This document shows positions 9,601-17,042 of a DNA stretch of 43,777 bases, piece after piece. How positions within the stretch are numbered: position 1 is the stretch's first letter; each line of letters starts with the position of its first letter. The notes beneath the pieces are model-generated. The model saw only the letters and a program-made list of their open reading frames with translations, searched no databases and was not told the DNA's origin. Source of the stretch: a virus; IMG/VR virus record IMGVR_UViG_3300032241_003067, positions 1 through 43,777 of that record; one strand, 5' to 3'. A program made the position numbers and the translations under genes.

Positions 9601-12342
9601 GGTTATAACATTAGAAAATTCAGAGGTTAATATAGCAACCTCGTTGGCGGTTGCATAGTTACTTGATGTTGTTTGAACACCATTTGTATATCTCGTAATA
9701 CCATTAATTGCATCTATATCGGGTGTAATATTTTGGACAACTTTAATACTTAAATCTCTTAGATAAGATATTGCCGCGATTGTAGCAGTAATTTCACTAG
9801 GAATATTGCCTGTGTATCCACCTTGAATATAATATTGTAAGGCTGCGAATGTGCTTTGACTATTATCGGTGGTAGGAAACAATAAATCGGCTGCGACACT
9901 ATCTAAAATAATTCCACCATCTCTTTTACATTTAATTTGATTATAAGGTAAAGATTTGCTTGGATAGCATAAATTATAATTTATGTAATTTAGTGTGTTC
10001 TCTTGTATAAATGTTCTATTGGCCTGTAACAGTATTTCTGCACTGACAAATGCAGCATCGGGTCCGGGTCCTACATACATATCTGGTGCTGCATCAGGAC
10101 CATTTGTTATAATGTTACCAACGATATCGAAAAGATTACTGATAGAATCGTTTGCAATATCTCCACCGATTAGATTTGAATTAAAGACCTGTGGTGTATA
10201 AGGAATATTTGCAGGTGGACTTAAAACTGTGCAAGTAGAATTTACAGCAACCTGTTGACATAATGTTTTAATATAATTTATTGCACCAACTGTTTGAGTT
10301 TCTTGTCCAGCAATAACGCTAGTTACGCCTCGATAATATGCTTGACCACTTTCGATGCTTTTTTGATTTCCTCCAAATGCCATATCATAGCACATGTTTT
10401 CGACTAATATTCCTGCATCTCTAAAACAAAGTTGCTCATTATATTTAAAATCAGGATAATTTGCGTTTACCCATGCTACAGCTTGATTTTGAATAAACGG
10501 TTTATTGGCTAATATCAATGTTCTTGCATTAAAAAACCCGGGATTTTGTTTTCCTGCATTAATACTTTGTCCTATGCTTAATGTGCCTTGTTCAACTGTT
10601 ACAACAATGGATGCGGTATTTGCTTCCCATGATCCCATTGCAACAGCTTGAGGTACCTGAACAGTTTGATTTGGCAAGAACATCGTGCCATCGTTTAACC
10701 ATGGGCCACTTTGATTGGTACAGTTCTGAATGTAAGGCGATTGAAATAAGTCTATTCTCTCACTACCAGTTAGAGGTGGGAATGCTGCACAATATGCACC
10801 TCTGTTAAATCTTTGATCATATTGACCAGGTAGTCTACCGCTGCGGCCATTAAGAAAATTCATGTAGTTCAAATAACAACCGCTGTTCATATGAAACAGA
10901 TCTTGAGTCTTATTAATGGGCTCTATAAATGTTGTACGAATGTCGCTGCCTCTTACACTGGTGTAAGGTTTCATTTCCAAAGGATTATTTTCTAAATATC
11001 TTCCTGCAGAAACTAAAATTTGTGTACCTGGTTGATAATAAGGACTTTTCATTGCACCGCCAATGGTCCTACATGCTCTGCTAGGATCCATTGCACGCCC
11101 GTCATTGGTATCATCACCATCCATGGTCACATATAGTGTATTTGTAACCATTGGTGCAGTTCCAATAGGATTAGAACCACGAACACGAATATCACCAAAA
11201 ATATCAACTATTCCGTTTCCATCCGAAGGACTTAAGGTAATATTACTGTTTGTATTACCTAAAAATCTTGTGTAGATATTGTTAAGATATGAATCTCTCC
11301 AACTAACTACACTATTACCTATAGTACCTGTATTGTCTGCACTGGGTAAAATATTACCGCTTGACACAATATCCTTGGCTATTCCTATACCGCCACCTAC
11401 AACTAATGCTGCAACAGATGTAGATATAGCATTTAATGTATTAGTAAATGTTGCCAATCCATTAACTGTAGTGTTTCCTCCTACATAAACATCTTGACTA
11501 ACACCTATGCCACCTAAAACTACAATACTTCCTGTTGATGTTGATGTAGCATTATCTGTACTGGTTACTAAAATTCTTTCTAATTTAAGTTTTCCTGTGT
11601 AAGGATTATATTTTAATCCGTTATTTGGACCTGTTAAATTATTTCCATTTTCAGTATCAGCATAAAGTTGTGCACCTGAAGAAATTAATCCGGATGCATT
11701 TGTAAATGTAGGAAAATAATCATCATTGTTATTTGTCACAACAACAGTAACAGCGGTAGCAGTAGAGGCCGTATTAGCTGCTGCAATTCTACCAAAAATA
11801 AATCCTCCTACAGCTAAATCTTTTTCAATACCTACACCACCTGAGAAATAGGCCTGGCCCATTTGTCTTAATTCTGTAGTACTATATAAAGTTTGATCTA
11901 TGGTTACAGGGTCGTTTGTGCCATAGACTATGCTACCGACATTACTAGCAGTATTTGTAATAGTTGCTGCATAGTTTCCCGAACTATCTAAAATATTTAA
12001 AGGACCTGTTAAATTTAAATTATTAGTAGTTAGATCAAACTTTGTTGTGCTTTTAATTACAGATTGATCTGTGTTTACAGTAAATAGTTGAGTTGCAAGT
12101 GTAAATGTTCCTGTGCTTTCAATATTGGTGTCATTGGTTTGAATGGCAACTTGACTAGAACTTTGAATGGTAGTTTGATCTGTTTGAATATTAACTGTAC
12201 TCGAACTTATAATGTTAGTTTCGTCTGAAGTTATATTTGTTTGATTTTGATTATTTTGAGTAAAGGTAATTAGACCCGAATTAGAGGTTACACTTCCACT
12301 GAGTGGTGCTATATTTCTTGTACCTGAAGTTCTACTAGCCAT
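6607..12342 (-). CDS. Giant virion structural protein (1911 aa) with five repeated modules
   Basis: Residues 1-400 are Ser/Thr/Asn-rich with two GGIGV/GGGIGI modules like the neighbouring fibres. Residues 404-560 look like a pectate-lyase-type beta-helix start (VTMDGDDTNDGRAMDPSRAC, GRYLENNPLEMKPYTSVRGS). Five copies of an alpha-rich module follow, at about 609-700, 771-866, 946-1040, 1107-1200 and 1725-1797. Each has F(I/L)xxE/Q, a Tyr/Asn stretch, C-x-RD, then D-(L/M)-xx-GGNxxSIxxGxxYY. The Cys residues are 639, 805, 976, 1139 and 1757. Between copies 4 and 5 is more beta-helix-like sequence. The C-terminus (KVFYTSTDQNGDFRIGPGL) resembles ends of other large cyanophage virion proteins. It has a late promoter and AAAGGA upstream. 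I infer a long tail-fibre or baseplate-associated protein; no catalytic residues could be assigned. Confidence 0.75.
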   Translation of the reverse strand: MASRTSGTRNIAPLSGSVTSNSGLITFTQNNQNQTNITSDETNIISSSTVNIQTDQTTIQSSSQVAIQTNDTNIESTGTFTLATQLFTVNTDQSVIKSTTKFDLTTNNLNLTGPLNILDSSGNYAATITNTASNVGSIVYGTNDPVTIDQTLYSTTELRQMGQAYFSGGVGIEKDLAVGGFIFGRIAAANTASTATAVTVVVTNNNDDYFPTFTNASGLISSGAQLYADTENGNNLTGPNNGLKYNPYTGKLKLERILVTSTDNATSTSTGSIVVLGGIGVSQDVYVGGNTTVNGLATFTNTLNAISTSVAALVVGGGIGIAKDIVSSGNILPSADNTGTIGNSVVSWRDSYLNNIYTRFLGNTNSNITLSPSDGNGIVDIFGDIRVRGSNPIGTAPMVTNTLYVTMDGDDTNDGRAMDPSRACRTIGGAMKSPYYQPGTQILVSAGRYLENNPLEMKPYTSVRGSDIRTTFIEPINKTQDLFHMNSGCYLNYMNFLNGRSGRLPGQYDQRFNRGAYCAAFPPLTGSERIDLFQSPYIQNCTNQSGPWLNDGTMFLPNQTVQVPQAVAMGSWEANTASIVVTVEQGTLSIGQSINAGKQNPGFFNARTLILANKPFIQNQAVAWVNANYPDFKYNEQLCFRDAGILVENMCYDMAFGGNQKSIESGQAYYRGVTSVIAGQETQTVGAINYIKTLCQQVAVNSTCTVLSPPANIPYTPQVFNSNLIGGDIANDSISNLFDIVGNIITNGPDAAPDMYVGPGPDAAFVSAEILLQANRTFIQENTLNYINYNLCYPSKSLPYNQIKCKRDGGIILDSVAADLLFPTTDNSQSTFAALQYYIQGGYTGNIPSEITATIAAISYLRDLSIKVVQNITPDIDAINGITRYTNGVQTTSSNYATANEVAILTSEFSNVITILNGRTIGWTDLIVPNGGTPSMFPSVQDTYNLLLANTDYLKGEIIGFITANYPTLNYNSTTCSRDVGYIIDSIAFDLLYGGNRQSIQSGLSYYTNLSSATVIPSEINATIDAFNFMANLAETLVLGNQYAPLQTVVKPVLNLPVGDTDTTSKISSIFSTITDILASGPSAAPPLGPISLIQSSVSNVKNAYNIIEFNKAFIVAEMIAYLDNKYNSNSFNYNQELCYRDVGLIVDAVSQDILLGGNQKTIEAGLSYWNQAYNYVSGQLTTTTAAINYVRDIALQIIANNTVTSITGTVATQVINTFFQYGDTYMPQEAVTRNFNIVTTIINDGPSTAPQEYAGGGLFGLTGLNGSSVKIAPKVTSLNQISTNTYRVGLDTATIGFGNNATLYFGKTEVYPLQNAQVEQLSLEYTGNSNTWNERKVDPLGAMGGTLIDGAVISDRSPIQSFVFDAFTQLNQGGIGVKVTNNGYAQLVSVFTIFCNVGVQCDNGGIASITNSNCNFGDISLVAKGYGPRSFSGTVFNPAFRAYPFSPNVPGGAYLDQFYPDGYWPNSGQVEVFVPDTANRPHIGLVMEIIPPEGHINEQDFAGFLNAQPSTSTLTTGTIELVNIDTTDVYIGNTVFIRDQFGRQHDDNGVWYAATGTVVTDVNYNSISLNQALGSGGGDPTNPTYFTIYFCGNSYYTVQTSSVANSPYAPNTNILSANYDPYYQGPSVSQIYAHIQSLEYLNTIVDSIINNVEITPTVGNSSTQYIDNTVTGGILSKEFIDLRFGYMIDIIGAANISAANAVVPQSQITTSGTIPQGAGSAIILIQNNLDFLANEIAAYVNVNFLSSLGSYNQTKCVRDVKLILQQLIYDLETGGNYNSVYSGLSYWSRAGTYHLVELGETVTRPDLFPDGSTVNFYQRSYISASGYLFEYVGAGTNYGALPQRGVADPVQSKEVVQLNAGKVFYTSTDQNGDFRIGPGLVISQATGVLSGRTFVQSLYANMTPFILAIE

Positions 12343-12361
12343 TATTCACATTCCTTTAGGA

Positions 12362-12368
12362 TATTTAT
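12362..12368 (-). promoter_or_regulatory. T4-type late promoter
   Basis: The minus strand reads AAATAAATATCC, matching seven bases of the late consensus. It lies 20 bp upstream of the 1911-aa gene and touches the 3' end of the preceding gene. Confidence 0.6.
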
Positions 12369-12374
12369 TTGATT

Positions 12375-12893
12375 TTAAAAGATCTGTAACTCTATGCCAT
12401 TTATGATGGGTGTAGTTTTATGTGGCCAACTAGGATGGCTTCTAAATCTAACTGTAACACCAAATGAATTATCTTGTATCATCGATAATGAAATGTTCTT
12501 GACATCCCAAAGATCGGTAGATCCTCCATATATTTGTACAGGATCACAACTTTGTCCTGTTTTATTAATTCCTATCAAATTATTTTGAAAACAAAGTTGT
12601 ATTGTGTCATCAAATATTCTACCACCTCTGTTTATTGTAACTCTACATGCTATTCCACTAAGCACCTGAGGTAAATTAACAAAATTAAAACCAGTGGCCT
12701 GCAAATAATAAGTCTTCATGTTTATATCATTTTTTGGTTGACGAGAGATATGCAAAAGTGGGCGAACTGTTGAAGTTCCTTTTCCATTTAGGGTTTTGAT
12801 ATTGCTAAAATTATCTTGCTCGAACCAAGCGATATGATTTAAATCCTCCGGATATTGTATTATTGTTGTAGGGGTAGTAAAAATCGTGCTCAT
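12375..12893 (-). CDS. Hypothetical virion protein (172 aa)
   Basis: The start is set at the ATG at 12893 (MSTIFTTPTTIIQYPEDLNH). An in-frame upstream start at 13019 would overlap the preceding gene and read through its terminator, so it is rejected. The product is beta-rich, with no membrane segment and no recognised motif. It includes LWDVKNISLSMI and GVTVRFRSHPSWPHKTTP near the C-terminus. It has its own late promoter-like sequence immediately upstream and lies between two probable structural genes. I do not recognise it. A small virion or assembly protein is the most likely reading from context only. Confidence 0.6.
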   Translation of the reverse strand: MSTIFTTPTTIIQYPEDLNHIAWFEQDNFSNIKTLNGKGTSTVRPLLHISRQPKNDINMKTYYLQATGFNFVNLPQVLSGIACRVTINRGGRIFDDTIQLCFQNNLIGINKTGQSCDPVQIYGGSTDLWDVKNISLSMIQDNSFGVTVRFRSHPSWPHKTTPIINGIELQIF

Positions 12894-12897
12894 AATG

Positions 12898-12904
12898 TAT
12901 TTAT
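12898..12904 (-). promoter_or_regulatory. T4-type late promoter
   Basis: The minus strand reads CAATAAATACATTATG with the ATG of the 172-aa gene immediately downstream. The transcript would have almost no leader, so the true -10 or start could differ. The same CAATAAATACATT string recurs at 27774. Confidence 0.45.
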
Positions 12905-12921
12905 TGCAACAAAAACATAAT

Positions 12922-12949
12922 AAAAAAAGGACCCCTAAGAGTCCTTTTC
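12922..12949 (-). terminator. Rho-independent terminator
   Basis: AAAAGGAC (12925-12932) and GTCCTTTT (12941-12948) form an 8-bp stem with an 8-base loop. On the minus strand the stem is followed by a run of T. It lies just after the stop codon of the 292-aa gene and separates it from the 172-aa gene, which has its own promoter. Confidence 0.8.
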
Positions 12950-12967
12950 TAATTAGATTATATCTAA

Positions 12968-13846
12968 TTAATTTGTTACAATTTGTACAATACCTGTGCT
13001 TGGTGCACCTGTTGTCCAACCTACTACCGCTTCGTTATTGAACAAAAAGCTACCATTTACTGTTTTTCGATAAATCACTGCCTTACGAGCAGTTAATTTC
13101 TTAACATAGTAGGTACTACCATTGGTATCATTAGCAATAATGGTCATTTGACCAGCAGTTAATGTACTTGTAGTTGCCAATAGACATGTTCCGCGACCTT
13201 GATCGTTTTCAACAAAATAACGATGACTGCCTTCTTGCTTAATAATAGCCGATTTAACAGCACTAGAACCGGTTGTTAGATATGCTGTACATGCGATAGT
13301 ACCTGTATCTGCTTCAACTGCGGTTAGTCCTACTGTAAATGTAGCACCTGAGCCAACATCACTAAATGTCACAGCGGTAGTTGTATTAGCTGTAAAATTA
13401 TAAGTTCCCGTTACAGATGTAGGATTAACGGCAGTAACATAGTTAGAGGCTGGCATACCGGGTGTACCATCCATTCTCATACCTACATATATTCCATTGG
13501 TACTAATACCTGAAATAGTAGATGTAGATGTACTTAATGTAGCCGATAAGGTTACAGTTGTCGGTTTAACAAGTGTAACTGCCGGTGCAGTTGCATATCC
13601 GGAACCTGGATTAACAATAGTTGCGGCTGTAACTCCGCCACCTGCACCAGGTAAAGCAATTGTTAGTGCTGCTGTGGCTTGAACACCTGGACTAGAATCA
13701 GGTCCTGAAAAAACTGCGCTAGTTCCTTGCGAATAATGTGATCCGGCAGCATTAGCACTTAAGGTAACACCTTTATATTTTACAACTGAACTGGCATCAT
13801 CGGAACCACCTTTGACGAAATATTTCTTTTTAATTGGACGACCCAT
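12968..13846 (-). CDS. Virion structural protein following gp23 (292 aa)
   Basis: The gene starts MGRPIKKKYFVKGGSDDASS with AAGGAGAT upstream. The MGRPIxKKxF start recurs in virion proteins encoded next to the capsid gene in T4-type cyanophages (recalled, not searched). Residues 80-200 are Gly/Ala/Thr/Val-rich beta sequence with a GSGYATAPAVT motif. The C-terminal ~90 residues are more globular and basic (SHRYFVENDQGRGTCL, TYYVKKLTARKAVIYRKT). It would be the gene directly after gp23 were it not for the endonuclease gene inserted in the opposite direction. It ends in a strong terminator. A head decoration or other capsid-associated role is plausible but inferred from position. Confidence 0.65.
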   Translation of the reverse strand: MGRPIKKKYFVKGGSDDASSVVKYKGVTLSANAAGSHYSQGTSAVFSGPDSSPGVQATAALTIALPGAGGGVTAATIVNPGSGYATAPAVTLVKPTTVTLSATLSTSTSTISGISTNGIYVGMRMDGTPGMPASNYVTAVNPTSVTGTYNFTANTTTAVTFSDVGSGATFTVGLTAVEADTGTIACTAYLTTGSSAVKSAIIKQEGSHRYFVENDQGRGTCLLATTSTLTAGQMTIIANDTNGSTYYVKKLTARKAVIYRKTVNGSFLFNNEAVVGWTTGAPSTGIVQIVTN

Positions 13847-13984
13847 TTGTTTTATCTCCTTAAATTTAGACAGTTCTATTGCCTACGCGGAGGGATACCG
13901 CATAAACTCTCCGTTAAGAGCGAACAATATTATTTACCTGGTATCAAAATATTAGAATGTTAATTTTTAAATCATTTTGTGTTA

Positions 13985-13992
13985 TATTTATA
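13985..13992 (-). promoter_or_regulatory. Late promoter, minus member of divergent pair
   Basis: Perfect TATAAATA on the minus strand, 139 bp upstream of the 292-aa virion gene. It overlaps by four bases a perfect plus-strand TATAAATA at 13989-13996. Confidence 0.55.
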
Positions 13993-13996
13993 AATA
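13989..13996 (+). promoter_or_regulatory. Late promoter, plus member of divergent pair
   Basis: Perfect TATAAATA followed by AAAC, 22 bp upstream of the ATG of the endonuclease at 14019. The palindromic core ATTTATAAAT lets one sequence act in both directions. Confidence 0.6.
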
Positions 13997-14018
13997 AAAC
14001 TAACTTTACATAAACACA

Positions 14019-15815
14019 ATGCAGAATTTACAAACTCTTAAAGAATCATTAATTTCATTATTTTCTGGAAAAAATACCAAAGCATATTCTAAATTAATAT
14101 TATCAAGACCTGAGTTACAAAAACAGATCAGTGATTATCAACAACAAATAAACACACAATCTATATCCGAAACATTATGGTGTATCATTAATGAATCGTT
14201 GCCGTTAAAGTGTGAATGTGGAGGTATGAGGCAATTTAACACATTTAATTTAGGATATAGAGAATTTTGTGGATCTAAATGTTTGGCAAAAAACCAAGCA
14301 CATAGTAAAAAAATATCTGAGATATGGAAAAATAATCCAGATAAGTTACAGTCAATGATCCACAATCGAAATAAGACAAATTTAAAAAAATATGGATTCG
14401 CAAATGCTGCTCTTAATTCCCTAGTAAGAGAAAAAACAAAACAAACAAATTTACAACGATACGGAACCGAATTTCCTTTACAATCTGATCAAATTCAAAA
14501 AACAATTCGTAAAAGAACATTAGACAAATATGGGGTGGAATATCCTTTTCAGTCTCAAACAATACGGCAAAAATCTCTAGATACATTTAATAATAATCAT
14601 CCAAATTTATCAGATAAAATGCAGTTAGCAAGACAAACATTTATAGATAAGCATGGTGGTAACCCGTTTTCTGTTCAAGAAATTAAAGATAAAATTTATG
14701 ATATTCGCAAAGAAAAATATGGATATGTGCATGCTTTACAGTCACATCTTTCAAAAGAAATTGTAGATATTTTAGAAAATAAAAATTTGTTTATTGAAAA
14801 TTTACAAGGTCTAACTTTAGCAGAGTCAGGAGAAAAATTAGGTGTTAGTGCAACAACAGTTGCCAGGCGTGCTGCAAAATATAATTGTCGAGAAATATTT
14901 TCCGTTTCATCTAGATCAAAATGGGAATTTAAAATTAGAAATTTTTTATTAAGTTTAGGATTAATAGAAGGTATTGATTTTATTCAAGGTGATAGATCTA
15001 TACTAAATGGAAAAGAATTAGATTTTTACTTTCCAAAAATTAAAGCTGCAATTGAAGTGGGTAGTGTTTTTTGGCATTCCGAAATATCTGCTGGTAGAAA
15101 AGACACATATCACTACGAAAAATGGCAGCAATGTCAGAAGTCTAATATTAACCTTTTTCAATATTGGGACTTTGAGCTGAGCAAATCCTGGCAGGTTATT
15201 GAATCTAAAATAAAATATCTATTTGGTAAAATTGATAAAACAATAGGGGCAAGAAAGATTAGAGATTTTAAAATTGTTACATTAAATGAAGAAAAAGAAT
15301 TCTTATTTAAAAATCATATACAAGGATTTTCAGGAGATCGAAAAAAAACATTCGGTGCTTATTATGAAAATAAACTAGTAGGGGTTATGGCGTTGGCAGT
15401 GCGACCGTCAGGAGTCGAGATTGTAAGATATGCTACAGATTTAACAGCTAATTATCCAGGGCTATTCAGCAGATTATTAAAATACTCACTACATTGTCTT
15501 AATATTAAACACACAGATGTTTTTTCTTATAGCGATAATCGCCATAGTTCCGGAAATGTTTATCAACAATCGGGATTTGAATTGATTCGTACTTCTTTAC
15601 CAAATTATTATTATACACAAAATTACCATAATATTGAAAATAAGAAAAAATTTACCAAACAAAAAATTAAATCAAAATTTAATATTCAAGTAGGTGATAG
15701 AACCGAATGGCAAATCATGCAAGATTTAGGTTATGACCGTATCTGGGATGCAGGAAAGAAACTTTGGAAAATAACTTATAAACAAAAACCCGCCGAAGCG
15801 GGTTTTGTTCAGTGA
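14019..15815 (+). CDS. Free-standing homing-type endonuclease, zinc finger plus Vsr-like (EDxHD) domain
   Basis: This 598-aa protein is encoded against the surrounding late genes. Residues 65-95 hold a CxC...C...C zinc-binding pattern (LKCECGG, FCGSKC). About five YG-centred repeats follow (residues 120-245: KKYGFANAAL, QRYGTEFPLQ, DKYGVEYPFQ, KYGYVHALQ). Near residue 270 is a helix-turn-helix-like stretch (LAESGEKLGVSATTVARR). The nuclease core is ELDFYFPKIKAAIEVGSVFW followed by HSE, H-Y-E-K and FQYWDFE, matching the EDxHD/Vsr-like pattern of phage homing endonucleases. The C-terminal ~170 residues resemble the acetyltransferase-like domain that accompanies this family. It is a paralogue of the protein at 34310-36067. 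The last codons run through the gp23 terminator. It probably promotes its own transfer at the gp23 locus. Confidence 0.8.
   Translation: MQNLQTLKESLISLFSGKNTKAYSKLILSRPELQKQISDYQQQINTQSISETLWCIINESLPLKCECGGMRQFNTFNLGYREFCGSKCLAKNQAHSKKISEIWKNNPDKLQSMIHNRNKTNLKKYGFANAALNSLVREKTKQTNLQRYGTEFPLQSDQIQKTIRKRTLDKYGVEYPFQSQTIRQKSLDTFNNNHPNLSDKMQLARQTFIDKHGGNPFSVQEIKDKIYDIRKEKYGYVHALQSHLSKEIVDILENKNLFIENLQGLTLAESGEKLGVSATTVARRAAKYNCREIFSVSSRSKWEFKIRNFLLSLGLIEGIDFIQGDRSILNGKELDFYFPKIKAAIEVGSVFWHSEISAGRKDTYHYEKWQQCQKSNINLFQYWDFELSKSWQVIESKIKYLFGKIDKTIGARKIRDFKIVTLNEEKEFLFKNHIQGFSGDRKKTFGAYYENKLVGVMALAVRPSGVEIVRYATDLTANYPGLFSRLLKYSLHCLNIKHTDVFSYSDNRHSSGNVYQQSGFELIRTSLPNYYYTQNYHNIENKKKFTKQKIKSKFNIQVGDRTEWQIMQDLGYDRIWDAGKKLWKITYKQKPAEAGFVQ
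15785..15806. terminator. Bidirectional terminator between gp23 and endonuclease
   Basis: A perfect 9-bp stem AAAACCCGC / GCGGGTTTT with loop CGAA. On the minus strand it follows the gp23 stop by 26 bp and is trailed by TTTTTGTTT. On the plus strand it is trailed by TTTTG and lies inside the last codons of the endonuclease. Confidence 0.85.
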
Positions 15816-15831
15816 AATTACAAGTAATCAA

Positions 15832-17019
15832 TTACTTGAAGCTTACTGTGTTAGAGTTGATGCTTACTTTACCTAAGTAATCTGCCGCATTACCTAAACT
15901 TGATGCGGTGTTACTTAGTTCAACATAACCATAGCGTGTTAAGAAGCCAACTACTGGTTCGAAAGTAGCCGGATCAAGTACAACTCCAGAACTCATTAGA
16001 GGAATATATGGGCAGTAGAATGCAGCGGCATCAGCCTCTGAACTTCCCTTATAACCAATTAGAACCTGGTTGTCCTGGATTGCTTGGCTACCACTATCAG
16101 GTAGATAAGCGTCAACATAAACGCGCATAGCGCCGTTTAATGTACCAACAAACTTGGTGTTAGTTGGAGCTTCGAAAGTACCTTCTGTAGTGCGAGCAAA
16201 TGCGCTTGTTGTAGCACTTTGAAGAATAGTCAAAGCTTGGTTAGAAACAACGGCCCAGTTACCAGAACCACGACGTGTGCGCTGAGCGATCAAGTTAGCA
16301 ACACGATTGACTTGAATTGCTAAAGCAGCATGCTCGTCACCAACGAATGTAGCTGTACCAGAAACTAGTGCTTGGTCGTATGTCTCTTCGACTGTACCTA
16401 GAGCGCGGAGGCTAGCTAGAATCTCTTGGTCGATCTCAGCAGTAATTTCTTGTGCTAGAGCGGCCATGATTTCTGCTTCGATATCAATACCTTGTTGAGC
16501 CTGTGCATCTTGAGCAGCCTCAAAGGTCCAACGAGCTGATAGCTTGCGGCTCTTAGCTTCTACTGGAGCTTTCAAGATCTGGATGCTCATACGCTTACCT
16601 GGTGTACCTTCAAGTGTGCTTGTAGCAGCAGCTTTAGGTGTTGTGCTATTATCGTTACCAGAATAAGCTTGAGCAATCTTAAATGGGCTCAATGCTTCCT
16701 CACCTGCTACAACTTCGTTTGAGTTGTCAGCATAGCGAACGCGAAGTGTGTGAATCTGACCAACAGGACCTGTCATTGGTTGAACACCAATAATTTCGTT
16801 AGCAATAACTGTTGGCATAACACGACGAATTACTGGAAGAATTACACGATTTAATGTAGCAATATTTCCAGCACTTGTTGCACCGCTTGTAGCACTTTCT
16901 GCAAGGTACTTACGTGTGTTTTCTAAGCAAACTGACATTGAAGCACGACGGTTACCCTGTAGGCCTTCAAGCAGAGCGTCCTTGGTCTCTGACCATCTTT
17001 CATTTAATAAACGTGACAT
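15832..17019 (-). CDS. 23: Major capsid protein gp23
   Basis: This 395-aa protein matches the T4 gp23 family: NRVILPVIRRVMPTVIANEI and VQPMTGPVGQIHTLRVRY in the N-terminal part, TFEAAQDAQAQQGIDIEAEI in the middle, and YCPYIPLM and FEPVVGFLTRYG at the C-terminus. T4 gp23 is 521 aa, so this is a compact form like those of marine and distant T4 relatives. A prohead protease site of the L/I-x-E type is present at LAE41/S42, implying removal of an N-terminal peptide by gp21. AAGGAGAC precedes the ATG. It is the last of the gp20-67-21-22-23 set, in T4 order, and ends in a strong terminator. Confidence 0.97.
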   Translation of the reverse strand: MSRLLNERWSETKDALLEGLQGNRRASMSVCLENTRKYLAESATSGATSAGNIATLNRVILPVIRRVMPTVIANEIIGVQPMTGPVGQIHTLRVRYADNSNEVVAGEEALSPFKIAQAYSGNDNSTTPKAAATSTLEGTPGKRMSIQILKAPVEAKSRKLSARWTFEAAQDAQAQQGIDIEAEIMAALAQEITAEIDQEILASLRALGTVEETYDQALVSGTATFVGDEHAALAIQVNRVANLIAQRTRRGSGNWAVVSNQALTILQSATTSAFARTTEGTFEAPTNTKFVGTLNGAMRVYVDAYLPDSGSQAIQDNQVLIGYKGSSEADAAAFYCPYIPLMSSGVVLDPATFEPVVGFLTRYGYVELSNTASSLGNAADYLGKVSINSNTVSFK

Positions 17020-17042
17020 TTATTTGTCTCCTTGAATATAGT

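Noticed and set aside
12894-13019. Longer 214-aa version of the small virion gene starting at 13019
   Set aside because: It would overlap the coding end of the 292-aa gene and run through a strong terminator; the ATG at 12893 has its own late promoter-like sequence.
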